Under the pieces are notes generated by a model that was not told where the DNA came from, ran no database searches, and saw only the letters and a program-made list of their open reading frames with translations. Both the position numbers and the translations under genes were made by a program. Positions 16,603 to 25,517 of a stretch of DNA of 64,000 nt are shown piece by piece. Positions within the stretch are counted from its first letter, which is position 1; every line of letters begins with the position of its first letter. Origin of the DNA: Aerococcus sanguinicola (GTDB lineage: Bacteria; Bacillota; Bacilli; Lactobacillales; Aerococcaceae); contig NZ_VYWO01000001.1 of assembly GCF_008726925.1 (NCBI RefSeq), forward strand, positions 186,001-250,000. The letters are read 5' to 3'.

Positions 16603-17733
16603 TTATTTCTTCTTCTTGCCCCAGAATTGGAAGAAGTCGGTCCGCAGGGCACCATTATAAAGCTTGCGTTTCTTGGTTGCCTTCTCACCGTAATAGTCCT
16701 CAAAGGCCAGGTCTGAAGTCAGGATATACTTACTCCAGGTTTCCAAGGGACGGAAGACCTCGCCCATTTCTTCATAAAGCTTGTGGACACTGTCCTCGTC
16801 GTTGAGCCGCTCGCCGTAGGGTGGGTTGCTGATCATGATGCCAAAGTCCTTGTCCGTTGTGAAGTCTGCCAGCTGCATCTGCTTAAAGTGAATTTGCTGG
16901 GCAACCCCGGCAGCCTGGGCGTTGGCTTTGGCGATTTCAACCATGCGGTGGTCAATATCTGAGGCCTGGATGTCTAATTGGATGTCGTGGTCAATGGCAG
17001 CCTTGGCAGCAGCCCGTTCCTTGTCGAACTCTTGCTTACGGAAGATATCCCAGTCTTCAGAGACAAAGTGGCGGCGCATACCAGGGGCAATATTCATACC
17101 AATCATTGCCGCTTCGATGGCAATCGTACCAGAGCCACAGGTGGGATCGACCAAGGGCCGGTCCGGGAACCAGGTGGTCAGCTTGACGAGGGAAGCCGCG
17201 AAGTTTTCCTTGAGGGGCGCGCCGCCCTTAGCTTGGCGGTAGCCTCTTTTAAACAGGCTATCGCCCGTCGTATCAAGGGTCAGCAGGGCCTGGTCTTTGT
17301 GGATGCTGACTTCAATGGGATAGCGGGCGCCTGTTTCAGGGAGTTGGCCCCGTCTAAAATAAGCTTCCTTTAAGTGGTCAACAATTGCTTTTTTAACCAT
17401 TTTTTGGCAGGTAGGAACTGAATGGAGCTGGGACTTGACGGACTTGCCTGAAACAGGGAAGTTCGCATCGAAGGGCAGGATATCTGACCAATTGAGCGCT
17501 TTGACCTGGTCAAACAGCGCTTCAAAAGTTTTAGCTTCAAATTCACCGATAATGATTTTGACCCGGTCAGCGGTCCGTAATTGGATATTGGTCCGTGCGA
17601 TATCCTGGGGCCCGCCTGCAAAGCGGACGCGGCCGTTTTCGACCTGGCAGTCATAACCTAGGGCTTTTAACTCATTCTTCACTAAAGATTCGATCCCGCT
17701 AGCACAGCTGGCCATTAATTGATAGGTCTTCAT
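16603..17733 (-). CDS. rlmL: THUMP-domain 23S rRNA guanine-N2 methyltransferase (RlmL/YpsC family)
   Basis: SAM-dependent methyltransferase of the class I RNA N2-guanine methylase family. An N-terminal THUMP RNA-binding domain (about residues 45-155) is followed by the methyltransferase domain with DPTCGSGTIAIEAAMIG and the catalytic NPPYGERL motif. The first in-frame Met lies 15 codons upstream, but ATG at 17733 is preceded by AAGGAGGA and gives the expected N-terminus MKTYQLMASC. The gpsB-rnpB-rlmL order on this strand is the one seen in Bacillus (ypsB-rnpB-ypsC). It is a single-function enzyme, shorter than E. coli RlmKL. Confidence 0.9.
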   Translation of the reverse strand: MKTYQLMASCASGIESLVKNELKALGYDCQVENGRVRFAGGPQDIARTNIQLRTADRVKIIIGEFEAKTFEALFDQVKALNWSDILPFDANFPVSGKSVKSQLHSVPTCQKMVKKAIVDHLKEAYFRRGQLPETGARYPIEVSIHKDQALLTLDTTGDSLFKRGYRQAKGGAPLKENFAASLVKLTTWFPDRPLVDPTCGSGTIAIEAAMIGMNIAPGMRRHFVSEDWDIFRKQEFDKERAAAKAAIDHDIQLDIQASDIDHRMVEIAKANAQAAGVAQQIHFKQMQLADFTTDKDFGIMISNPPYGERLNDEDSVHKLYEEMGEVFRPLETWSKYILTSDLAFEDYYGEKATKKRKLYNGALRTDFFQFWGKKKK

Positions 17734-17860
17734 AACATCCTCCTTAAAAATTTGCTGCTCTCTAAGCCTCTCAATCATGCCTAAAGCTGGCTTGACCCAG
17801 AGGCTTTGTTTGAGAGCTTATTTATTGTCACTGATTTCTTGTAAAGTGTATAAGGCGATA

Positions 17861-17903
17861 AAAAAAATCCAAGCCAGGGGATCAACCACACAAGCTTGGA
17901 TTC
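17861..17903 (-). terminator. Terminator of rnpB
   Basis: Read on the minus strand, AATCCAAGC and GCTTGGATT form the stem and are followed by a run of seven T, just after the RNase P RNA 3' end. Confidence 0.8.
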
Positions 17904-17917
17904 TTGACAAACCTGAT

Positions 17918-18276
17918 GTAAATTTCTATAAGCCATGTTCTGTTCCCTTGCTTCCCAGGTTGTTTGCAAGTTCGGTAATCATCTATCTGCATTGCTGCCT
18001 CGGCTCACATTCATTTCTGCTTGCCAAGTGCCCCTACCGAATTTGGGTTGCTCACTCGAGGGGTTTACCTCGTTCCACTTAGCTAGTTTCCCAGCTAACT
18101 TCGTCACTGTGGCACTTTTCAGGGATACTAGGGCCTAGCCCAAGGGCCTTAGCCGTTTTTCCCGCCGTCTTTGCCTTAGCTTATGCTTTCGCTAAGCACG
18201 AACACTACCGACCTCTCAGTCAGTGTGAGCATGGACTTTCCTCAGGTACAAGTACCCGCGATTACCCGAAATTTAC
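17918..18276 (-). ncRNA. rnpB: RNase P RNA, class B (bacillus type)
   Basis: Catalytic RNA of RNase P, which matures tRNA 5' ends. On the minus strand the 5' and 3' ends form helix P1 (GAAATTTAC... mirrored at 17918-17926). The conserved GAGGAAAGTCCATGCTC segment near the 5' end, the AACCCAAATTCGGTAGGGGCAC region and ACAGAACATGGCTTATAG at the 3' end are unmistakable. The layout fits the type B architecture of Bacilli. It lies between gpsB and rlmL as in other Firmicutes. End positions are accurate to a few bases. Confidence 0.95.
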
Positions 18277-18288
18277 ATATGATACTTT

Positions 18289-18318
18289 ATTATAACGCAC
18301 TTTAGCTCAAAATGCTAA
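18289..18318 (-). promoter_or_regulatory. Probable rnpB promoter
   Basis: On the minus strand TTAGCA, an 18-base spacer and TATAAT (plus-strand ATTATA at 18289-18294) lie about 12 bases before the RNA 5' end and reach the 3' end of gpsB. Confidence 0.6.
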
Positions 18319-18674
18319 TAATTTTGGCGAATAATGGTATCGTCCATGTGGTCCTCTTCATCATAGCTCTGGGAGCCAAAGACCGCCTTTTCTAATTTGG
18401 ATAGGCGGCGGAGGATATCATAATTAGTGGTTGCTGCGCCTGTTTTGCTAGAGGCTGCAGTCTTGGACCGGCTCTGCCGGTTCTTATCTTCGCCTGTTTG
18501 CCGCTTAGCTTTTTCAAGTTCGGCTTGGAGATAGGCGATTTCTTTCTCATAGGACTCATAGTCCCGCATGATGATGTCTAGGAATTCATCAACTTCTTGC
18601 ATGTTAAAGCCACGGATGGCTGGTTTAAATTCTTTTTGTAAAATATCTTTTGTTGTCAGATTACGTTCGGACAT
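18315..18674 (-). CDS. gpsB: Cell cycle protein GpsB
   Basis: DivIVA-related coiled-coil protein that links division and peptidoglycan synthases at midcell. The 119-aa sequence has the membrane/partner-binding N-terminus (TTKDILQKEFKPAIRGFN, QEVDEFLDIIMRDYE), a coiled coil to about residue 70, a Ser/Thr/Lys-rich linker and a short C-terminal helix (LRRLSKLEKAVFG) that forms the trimer in homologues. The gpsB-rnpB-rlmL order supports the call. Confidence 0.95.
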   Translation of the reverse strand: MSERNLTTKDILQKEFKPAIRGFNMQEVDEFLDIIMRDYESYEKEIAYLQAELEKAKRQTGEDKNRQSRSKTAASSKTGAATTNYDILRRLSKLEKAVFGSQSYDEEDHMDDTIIRQNY

Positions 18675-18858
18675 CCTTACACCCCATTTTTATCACTGTC
18701 TTTCAATAGTATAGCATATCTTCTTCCTTCAAAGTCAGTGAAAAGGGGGCTTTAGAGAAGTTTTAATAAATTAGCAGAAGGCTAAAGGATGGGCTATAAT
18801 AAAGAGAAGTAAAAGCCAAATTTTGGGCAAGAAATAAACTAAGAAGGAGTGTGGGCAG

Positions 18859-19353
18859 ATGGCCGACAAGAGCTTATTTGAATACCTATACCAGGAGTGG
18901 CGGGACCTACGCTGTCAGTTTCCCTGGCAATTGACCTATGATGAGAGGAGCACAGGCATCATCCTCCAGGTCCACTTACCCGTCCCGCAGGAAGTGGCTC
19001 AGACTAGTCATTTGCGCGATGGTCTAAATCAGCAAAGCGATCAATTTGCTTATCTTAGTCTAAGTTTCCGTTTCGGTTATTATAGCAAAGATATTAGTTT
19101 GCAACCTGGCATTTTCATCCTAGCCCCTAATTTGGACAATGGAACTTATTCTGGCGACTATGTCCAAGTCTTGCTCAAGTGGATCCGCTATACCCTGCGT
19201 CAAGCTGAACAACAGCTGCGCGACCTGGGCCAAGCTGACCGGGTAGGCTTAGACTTGACCTGGCCGGAAGCGGCTGTCAAAGAAGACATTGCCAAACGCC
19301 GGGCTGTCAACCGTTATGGAAATAAAGAACGTTATTCATTGGAGGTATATTAA
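18859..19353 (+). CDS. DUF3013 family protein
   Basis: A 164-aa acidic protein of unknown function. The sequence pattern (FEYLYQEWRDLRCQFPWQLTYDER, then a beta-rich central part and a long C-terminal helix with RYTLRQAEQQLRDLGQA) matches what I know of DUF3013, a Lactobacillales family that typically sits directly before prmA. The stop overlaps the prmA start by one base (TAATG), so the two are coupled. AAGGAG lies in front of the ATG. Confidence 0.7.
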   Translation: MADKSLFEYLYQEWRDLRCQFPWQLTYDERSTGIILQVHLPVPQEVAQTSHLRDGLNQQSDQFAYLSLSFRFGYYSKDISLQPGIFILAPNLDNGTYSGDYVQVLLKWIRYTLRQAEQQLRDLGQADRVGLDLTWPEAAVKEDIAKRRAVNRYGNKERYSLEVY

Positions 19354-20303
19354 TGGGATTCTATGAAGTGACTGTCGAAGTCAAATACGGGAACTCCGAC
19401 CTGGTTTCGGACTGTTTACTAGCACTCGGGTCACAGGGGGCCTTGATCCAAGATGTCAAGGATTTTGATAACTTAGCGGAAGAGGGATCAGTCATTAAAT
19501 TAGAGGCTAAGCGCCAAGCCTATCCTGCTTTCCCCCAAGTAGTGGGCTATTTCTCGGATACAGCTTGGACAGAGGGGGACTTGGGCCAGGCCCTAGTATC
19601 TGCCCTTGCTGAGCTCGATCCAGCCTACAGCTTGGAGGAAATTCAAATTGCTCCATTAGCTGAAAGTAATTGGGAAGAGGAGTGGAAGCGCTACTATCAA
19701 CCGATCATTATCAGCCGCTTCATCCATATCATTCCCTCTTGGCAAAAAGAAGAGAGTCAAGCCTTGGTTCCTATCTACATGGATCCTGAGATGGCCTTTG
19801 GGACTGGGGACCATGCCACCACCCAGCTCTCCCTCCAGCTCTTGGAAACTTATTTGCGTCCAGAAGACCGGGTTTATGACGTCGGGACAGGGTCGGGCAT
19901 CCTAGCAATCGCCGCAGCTAAGCTCGGCGCTCAGTCGGTCCAGGCCTTTGACTACGATGCCCAAGTGATTCCGATTGCCCAGAAGAATTTTGAAGTCAAC
20001 CAGGTTGCCGACCGGTGCAGTGCCCAGGCCAACGACAAATTGACAGGCATTGAGGGACCGGTGGACCTGATCACAGCTAATATTTTGGCGGATATCCTCA
20101 TCCCTCTTATCCCCCAAGCTTATGACTGCCTGGAAGACCAGGGGAAGTTTATCCTCTCAGGTATTTACTATAAGGAATTTGAGTCCGTTAAGGCTAGTCT
20201 CATTCAAGCTGACTTCCGTATCGAAGAGATCGTCCGCCGGGGGGATTGGTTCGGTATCTATGCGGTCAAGGGACGGGCGGAGGCGAGCAAGGATTCCATT
20301 TAA
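19353..20303 (+). CDS. prmA: Ribosomal protein L11 methyltransferase
   Basis: Trimethylates ribosomal protein L11 using SAM. The 316-aa protein has the N-terminal substrate-recognition domain (to about residue 110) and a class I methyltransferase domain with MDPEMAFGTGDHATTQ, DVGTGSGILAIAAAKLGA (motif I) and ANILADILIPL. GGAGG sits 9 bases before the ATG. In Lactobacillales prmA is often followed by relA, as here after 133 bases. Confidence 0.95.
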   Translation: MGFYEVTVEVKYGNSDLVSDCLLALGSQGALIQDVKDFDNLAEEGSVIKLEAKRQAYPAFPQVVGYFSDTAWTEGDLGQALVSALAELDPAYSLEEIQIAPLAESNWEEEWKRYYQPIIISRFIHIIPSWQKEESQALVPIYMDPEMAFGTGDHATTQLSLQLLETYLRPEDRVYDVGTGSGILAIAAAKLGAQSVQAFDYDAQVIPIAQKNFEVNQVADRCSAQANDKLTGIEGPVDLITANILADILIPLIPQAYDCLEDQGKFILSGIYYKEFESVKASLIQADFRIEEIVRRGDWFGIYAVKGRAEASKDSI

Positions 20304-20436
20304 GAGAAAACTTCTCATAATCCTCTTAGATATGGTAAAATAATAGGTAAAACATTCATCAAAAGACATCTAAACTGCCATAGCTTAGCCAAGTCTGTCC
20401 GCGGTATTGAGATGTAATTAGAAAGGGGTAAGTTTG

Positions 20437-22665
20437 ATGTCTGAAAAACAAAATTATACAAAAGAAGAAGTATTGGACTTGTGTAAGTCCTATATGCCAG
20501 AGGATAAGCTTGCCTTTGTCGCTAAGGCGGCCGATTTTGCTGAACGGGCCCACCGTGACCAAGTTCGTAAGTCAGGGGAACCTTATTTCACCCATCCCAC
20601 CCAGGTCGCTTCGATCTTAGCGGAACTCCACATGGATCCGGATACTGTTGCGACAGGTTTTCTTCACGATGTGGTAGAAGATACAGGGATTTCCTTAGAT
20701 GATATTGCCTATTTCTTCTCTGATACCGTGGCCACCCTGGTGGACGGTGTGACCAAGTTAGGCAAGCTCAAGTACCGGTCCCAAGAGCAACAACAAGCCG
20801 AGAACCACCAAAAAATGCTCCTGGCCATGGCCAATGACCTCCGCGTGATTATGGTGAAATTGGCTGACCGTCTCCATAACATGCGAACCCTTAAGTGGCA
20901 TAAGTCTGAAAAGCAGGTGTCTATCTCGAGAGAAACCCTGGAAATCTATGTCCCCTTAGCTGACCGCTTGGGGATGAGCCAGATCAAGTGGGAATTGGAA
21001 GATACCTGCCTGCGCTATATTAATCCGGAGGCCTACTATCAAATCGTTCACCTGATGAATACCAAGCGGGATGAGCGGGAGAATTATATCAATGAAACCA
21101 TTGCTAAACTCCAAGGCCAGATGGAAGGGGTCATTGCCGAACCTTTTGAAATTTATGGGCGGCCCAAGCATATCTATTCCATCTACCGGAAGATGAAAAA
21201 ACAAAAGAAAGATTTTTCAGAAATTTACGACCTGTTGGCTATCCGTGTCCTCGTCGATACCGTTAAGGATTGCTATGCCGTGCTCGGGGTCGTCCACACC
21301 AATTGGAAACCCCTACCTAACCGCTTCAAGGACTATATCGCCATGCCCAAGGCCAACATGTACCAGTCCCTCCATACCACGGTCCTCGGTGACAAGGGGG
21401 TCCCGGTTGAGATTCAGATTCGGACCTATCAGATGCATGAGGTCGCTGAATACGGGGTTGCCGCGCACTGGGCCTATAAGAAGGGGGTAACGGGTGAAGT
21501 CGAAAAGGATGAGCTGGACGACCAAATTGCCTGGTTTAAGCAGATTCAAGACCTGCAAGATGATTCAGTTGATGCGGAAAACTTTGTTGAAAGTGTCAAG
21601 GAAGATATCTTCAAAGACAAGGTCTATGTCTTCACCCCGCAAGGTGATGTCCAGGAACTCCCTTCTGGAGCGGGTCCCCTAGACTTCGCCTATCAAATCC
21701 ATACCGAAGTAGGGAATAAAACCATAGGAGCCAAGGTCAATTCCAAGATTGTCCCCCTCAACTACCAGCTCGAAAACGGGGATATTGTCGAAATTCTGAC
21801 CTCGAAGAATTCTGCTGGCCCTAGCCGGGACTGGGTCAAGCTTGTGGCGACCAACCGGGCTAAAAATAAGATCAAGCGTTTCTTCAAGCTCCTGGACCGG
21901 GAGGAAAACCTGGAGAAGGGCCGCCAAGCTGTGGAGGATGCCGTGAATGAGAGCGGCTTTGCTTTCAAGGAACTCTATACTAAGACCAAGCAGGCCGACC
22001 TCTTGGAGCGCTTCAATTTCTCTTCTCTCGATGACCTCTTTGCAGCTGTCGGTTTTGGCGAATTGTCGGCTTCGGCCGTAGCTAATCGCTTGACGGAGAA
22101 GGCCCGGGCTAAGCGCCGGGAAGAGCTGCACAAGAAGAACTTGGAAGAAGTCATCCACGACGAAGAAGAGAAGGAACGTAAGCCCGCCATGACCGTTCGC
22201 CATAATGATGGCGTCTTCGTGGAAGGGGCCGATAACCTCCTCTTCCGCCTGGCCCATTGCTGTACACCTGTGCCGGGAGATGATATTGTAGGCTACATCA
22301 CTAAGGGCCGGGGAATCTCTGTCCATCGCCGCGACTGTAAGAATGTCGACCTCGATGACGAGCTGTCAGATCGACTAATTGAAGTCGAATGGGAGAACAC
22401 CCAGCCTGATGCGGATATTAGTTTCGAAGTGGAATTAGTGATCGAAGCCTTTGAACGGAGCGGGCTCTTGAATGAAATTATCCAGGTGGTTAGCCCCTTG
22501 ACCAAGTCTATTTCTAATATTAACGGGAATGTGGACCATAAGACCAATATGGCTAAGATCCGTATCCGCTTAGCCATCCAGAACATCGACCAGTTGGATA
22601 AGATTATTGATAAGGTGAAGGATATTCCAGATATCTATGTGGTGGAGCGTGCCTCCACCCAGTAA
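20437..22665 (+). CDS. relA: Bifunctional (p)ppGpp synthetase/hydrolase (Rel)
   Basis: Controls the stringent response by making and degrading (p)ppGpp. Domains in order: HD hydrolase with H77-D78 in FLHDVVEDTG, synthetase with RLHNMRTLK, FKDYIAMPKANMYQSLHTTV and EIQIRTYQMHEVAEYG, TGS domain near residue 390 (KVYVFTPQGDVQELPSGAGPLDF), conserved Cys region (HCCTPVPGDDIVGYITKGRGISVHRRDC) and a C-terminal ACT domain. Both catalytic halves look intact. ATG 20437 is preferred over the adjacent TTG 20434, with AAAGGGG upstream. The following dtd gene is typical. Confidence 0.96.
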   Translation: MSEKQNYTKEEVLDLCKSYMPEDKLAFVAKAADFAERAHRDQVRKSGEPYFTHPTQVASILAELHMDPDTVATGFLHDVVEDTGISLDDIAYFFSDTVATLVDGVTKLGKLKYRSQEQQQAENHQKMLLAMANDLRVIMVKLADRLHNMRTLKWHKSEKQVSISRETLEIYVPLADRLGMSQIKWELEDTCLRYINPEAYYQIVHLMNTKRDERENYINETIAKLQGQMEGVIAEPFEIYGRPKHIYSIYRKMKKQKKDFSEIYDLLAIRVLVDTVKDCYAVLGVVHTNWKPLPNRFKDYIAMPKANMYQSLHTTVLGDKGVPVEIQIRTYQMHEVAEYGVAAHWAYKKGVTGEVEKDELDDQIAWFKQIQDLQDDSVDAENFVESVKEDIFKDKVYVFTPQGDVQELPSGAGPLDFAYQIHTEVGNKTIGAKVNSKIVPLNYQLENGDIVEILTSKNSAGPSRDWVKLVATNRAKNKIKRFFKLLDREENLEKGRQAVEDAVNESGFAFKELYTKTKQADLLERFNFSSLDDLFAAVGFGELSASAVANRLTEKARAKRREELHKKNLEEVIHDEEEKERKPAMTVRHNDGVFVEGADNLLFRLAHCCTPVPGDDIVGYITKGRGISVHRRDCKNVDLDDELSDRLIEVEWENTQPDADISFEVELVIEAFERSGLLNEIIQVVSPLTKSISNINGNVDHKTNMAKIRIRLAIQNIDQLDKIIDKVKDIPDIYVVERASTQ

Positions 22666-22685
22666 AAAAGAAAGGATGAGTGATT

Positions 22686-23132
22686 GTGCGAGTTATTATA
22701 CAACGAGTGAGTCAGGCAGCCGTCAGTGTCGATGACCAGACCCTAGGACAAATCCAAGAGGGCTTTATGCTCTTGGTGGGCGTCCATGATGATGATACAG
22801 AAGAGACTGTGGACTACATGGCACGAAAGATTGCTAAGATGCGGATTTTCGCCGATGAAGAGGGCAAGCTCAACCTGGATATCAACCAGGTGGGGGGCAA
22901 GATCCTCTCCATCTCCCAGTTCACTCTCTATGCGCGGACGCGCAAGGGCAACCGGCCATCCTTTGTTGATGCTGCCCAACCTGACCATGGTGAGCAAATC
23001 TACCTGGCTCTCAACCAGAAATTGCGTGAGGACTACAGCCTAGATGTTGAGGAAGGCCAGTTTGGAGCGGACATGCAGGTGAGCCTCATCAATGATGGCC
23101 CAGTGACGATTATCCTAGATTCTGACGAATAA
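22686..23132 (+). CDS. dtd: D-aminoacyl-tRNA deacylase
   Basis: Removes D-amino acids (and glycine mischarged on tRNA-Ala) from tRNA. The 148-aa homodimeric fold is recognised from the signature SQFTLYARTRKGNRPSF and the cross-subunit motif NDGPVTI. Two GTG codons are possible; GTG 22686 is chosen because family members begin MRVxIQRV and AAAGGATG lies 8 bases upstream. It starts 20 bases after relA, the common Firmicutes pair. Confidence 0.94.
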   Translation: MRVIIQRVSQAAVSVDDQTLGQIQEGFMLLVGVHDDDTEETVDYMARKIAKMRIFADEEGKLNLDINQVGGKILSISQFTLYARTRKGNRPSFVDAAQPDHGEQIYLALNQKLREDYSLDVEEGQFGADMQVSLINDGPVTIILDSDE

Positions 23133-23175
23133 GAATCAATTGCTGACCACTTAGTCGGCCAGTAAAAAATTAGTC

Positions 23176-23216
23176 AAAAAAAAAGAAGCTGGAGTTTTTT
23201 CCAGCTTCTTTTTTTA
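23176..23216. terminator. Bidirectional terminator between dtd and the KdgT-like gene
   Basis: GAAGCTGG/CCAGCTTC stem flanked by nine A on the left and seven T on the right, so it serves both converging units. Confidence 0.85.
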
Positions 23217-23219
23217 GCT

Positions 23220-24179
23220 TTAGCCGGCCTTATTGGGGTCGGTTTTGCTTTGGTAGAGTTTTTGGGCGACGATGGGGGAGAGTAGGGAGCTAGCGATGCA
23301 GACCATCATCACGATAGCTGTCGCTGCCACGACGTCATCCCCGAAAATTTCAGGTAGGGTCAAACCAATTAAAGCAGGGTTGGCAACAGACATGCCAGCA
23401 ACATTCCAGATAGCAGCCCCATCAATCCCTGCGTTCTGCTTGGTGATATAGCGGTCAAAGAAGATGAGCGGCAGCATGAGGATGAAGAAGAGACCCGTCA
23501 TCAAAAGACCTGATCCACCGGAAGCTAGGGCATCTTGGAGGCGCATACCCGCCCCGAGGTTCCAGCCTAGGAAGGGCAAGAGGCGACCGATCATAGGGGT
23601 GAAGAAGTCTGCAAAGTCAGGGTCTAGGTTGCCCAAGGCCATACCGACTAGAAGTGGGATAAAAATGGAAATAATGGGTGCCCAGTCAATACCTCCAGCA
23701 CCGCCATCAGCGGTAAGCAAGCTCAAGAGGATGAGGGGGGTAAAGGACATGCCCAGGATACCAAAAATACCATAAACGGCGCCGAAATGCTGGTCCCCAT
23801 AAGAAGAATGGATCGCAAGAGCAACGGCTGGGTTGAGGGAGTAAATCACGCAGGCAAAGCTCAATAGCGAAATGCCGAATATACCTTGGGTCCCAAAAAG
23901 CATATAGTAAAAATAGATCAGCAAGCTGGACCAGAATAACTTAAATAAAATCATGGGCAGGTGGCGTTTGAGCAGGGGAACAATCTGCTTAAGGTCGAGA
24001 CTGGTCCCTGCCGCAAAGACGAGGAGGCCAATGACAACAGGGGTCCCCATCTGGAAGCTCGCCTGGCTGGTGCCGCCGAAACGGTCGTACATATTAGGGA
24101 AAATAGAAATCAAAAGCATGCTAACGACCATAGGCACCAGGAACATGCCCGCTGGTAATTGGTTGATTTTCTTTAACAT
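23220..24179 (-). CDS. 2-keto-3-deoxygluconate permease family transporter (copy 1)
   Basis: Integral membrane protein of 319 aa with about ten hydrophobic segments, matching the KdgT family that imports 2-keto-3-deoxygluconate with protons. The N-terminal signature (INQLPAGMFLVPMVVSMLLISIFP) and the repeated core are shared with a second copy at 43542-44507 in this window. No other pectin or hexuronate genes adjoin it, so the true substrate is open. It stands alone between two terminators, with GAGG before the ATG. Confidence 0.8.
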   Translation of the reverse strand: MLKKINQLPAGMFLVPMVVSMLLISIFPNMYDRFGGTSQASFQMGTPVVIGLLVFAAGTSLDLKQIVPLLKRHLPMILFKLFWSSLLIYFYYMLFGTQGIFGISLLSFACVIYSLNPAVALAIHSSYGDQHFGAVYGIFGILGMSFTPLILLSLLTADGGAGGIDWAPIISIFIPLLVGMALGNLDPDFADFFTPMIGRLLPFLGWNLGAGMRLQDALASGGSGLLMTGLFFILMLPLIFFDRYITKQNAGIDGAAIWNVAGMSVANPALIGLTLPEIFGDDVVAATAIVMMVCIASSLLSPIVAQKLYQSKTDPNKAG

Positions 24180-24252
24180 AAGAACCTCTTTTCTATCGTA
24201 ATGGATTAGTCTATAAGTTTAAATGAAAGCCGCTTATAAAGTCAAGCCAATA

Positions 24253-24285
24253 AAAAGAAGCAGCTACGCAAGGGCAACTGCTTCG
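24253..24285 (-). terminator. Terminator of the M20 deacylase gene
   Basis: On the minus strand GAAGCAG and CTGCTTC form a stem followed by TTTTT. Confidence 0.7.
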
Positions 24286-24293
24286 CTTTTCTT

Positions 24294-25442
24294 CTAGGCT
24301 TGTTCTTCAAACCATTGCTGGATAATACTTTGGTACCAGGCGATGCTTTGGTAGAAGTCACCGACCTTGATGTGTTCATCAGGTTCGTGCAGGCTCTGGC
24401 CTGGCCCAATAATAATCGTAGGAATATCTGCTTGGTGGCGGATAAATTCGGCGCAGTCCGTTCCGCCACTGAAGGCAGCAAGGCTAGCTGGCTGGTCGAG
24501 AATGTCTTTTGAACTTTCCAGCGCAATTTGGACAAGGGGGTCTTGGTCCGCTGTCCGCAGGGGATAGAGGTTAGTGAAGAGGTCCATTTGTCCATGGAAG
24601 TCTGCGTCTTCTGCCTCTAGGTCTGTGATGATTTGTTCGAAGGCAGCGTAGAGGGCTGGATGGTCTTGGCCAGGAACCGTTCGGATGTCCACTTGAGCCT
24701 TGGCTCGGTCTGGGACCACATTAACAACACTGCCACCAGAAATTTGGTTAAAGGACATGGTTGACTTGCCTAAGAGATCATCTTCATGGTCGTCAGCATG
24801 GTAGGCCTCGGCAATCCGGTCCAACCACTTGATCATCTTTTCGACAGCATTGATGCCCTTTTTGGGGGTCGATCCATGGGCAGTCCGTCCTTGGGTTTCT
24901 AGGGCTAACCAGAAGACGCCTTTGTGGGCCCGGGCGACTTGGAGGTTGGTAGGCTCTGCGCAAATCAAGGCATCGACATAGGGCAGGAGGTCTTGGTCGA
25001 CCAGGTCCTTGGCCCCCTTGCCGCCCATCTCCTCATCCGCGGTAAAGACTAAGATGATTTTACCTTTTTTAGGTAAGTTTTCTTCTTTGAGGCGGAGTGC
25101 CGCAGCGACTAAAGCAATGAGCCCGCCCTTCATGTCGCAGGCGCCCCGGCCGTAGAGGATGCCATCTTCAATTTCTGCAGCGAAAGGGTCGTGCTCCCAA
25201 GGGTTATCACCGACTGGCACGACATCCATATGCCCCGTCAGGCCCAGCACAGGCCCTTCGACGCCACTATCCAGGGTCGCGATAAGCTGACTGCGGTCGC
25301 CCTTATAGGAATAGCGTTTGGTTTCTAGGCCAGCTTCCTGTAAAATAGGCTCTATAAGGTCAGCAACGGCGCTTTCGTTGCCATTAGTTGAATTCACTTT
25401 TAGGACATCTTGAAGCAATTGGAGTGCTTGTTCATTATTCAT
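24294..25442 (-). CDS. M20 family metallo-deacylase (ArgE/DapE-like)
   Basis: Zinc amidohydrolase of 382 aa, cytoplasmic. Metal and catalytic residues are visible: H71 and D73 in GHMDVVPVGD, D103 in GRGACDMKGG, E137/E138 in TADEEMGG, and a C-terminal metal His in AFSGGTDCAEF...GPGQSLHEPDEHI; a dimerisation domain is inserted between. Relatives include succinyl-diaminopimelate desuccinylase, acetylornithine deacetylase and acetyl-lysine deacetylase, and sequence alone does not choose between them. The start at 25442 is preferred to one nine codons upstream because a GAGGTG ribosome binding site precedes it. Confidence 0.85.
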   Translation of the reverse strand: MNNEQALQLLQDVLKVNSTNGNESAVADLIEPILQEAGLETKRYSYKGDRSQLIATLDSGVEGPVLGLTGHMDVVPVGDNPWEHDPFAAEIEDGILYGRGACDMKGGLIALVAAALRLKEENLPKKGKIILVFTADEEMGGKGAKDLVDQDLLPYVDALICAEPTNLQVARAHKGVFWLALETQGRTAHGSTPKKGINAVEKMIKWLDRIAEAYHADDHEDDLLGKSTMSFNQISGGSVVNVVPDRAKAQVDIRTVPGQDHPALYAAFEQIITDLEAEDADFHGQMDLFTNLYPLRTADQDPLVQIALESSKDILDQPASLAAFSGGTDCAEFIRHQADIPTIIIGPGQSLHEPDEHIKVGDFYQSIAWYQSIIQQWFEEQA

Positions 25443-25517
25443 TAAGATCACCTCCACTATATTATGCACTTAAAATTAGTAAGTTACAAATTGAAAAGTT
25501 TTAGAGAGGGGAAAGAT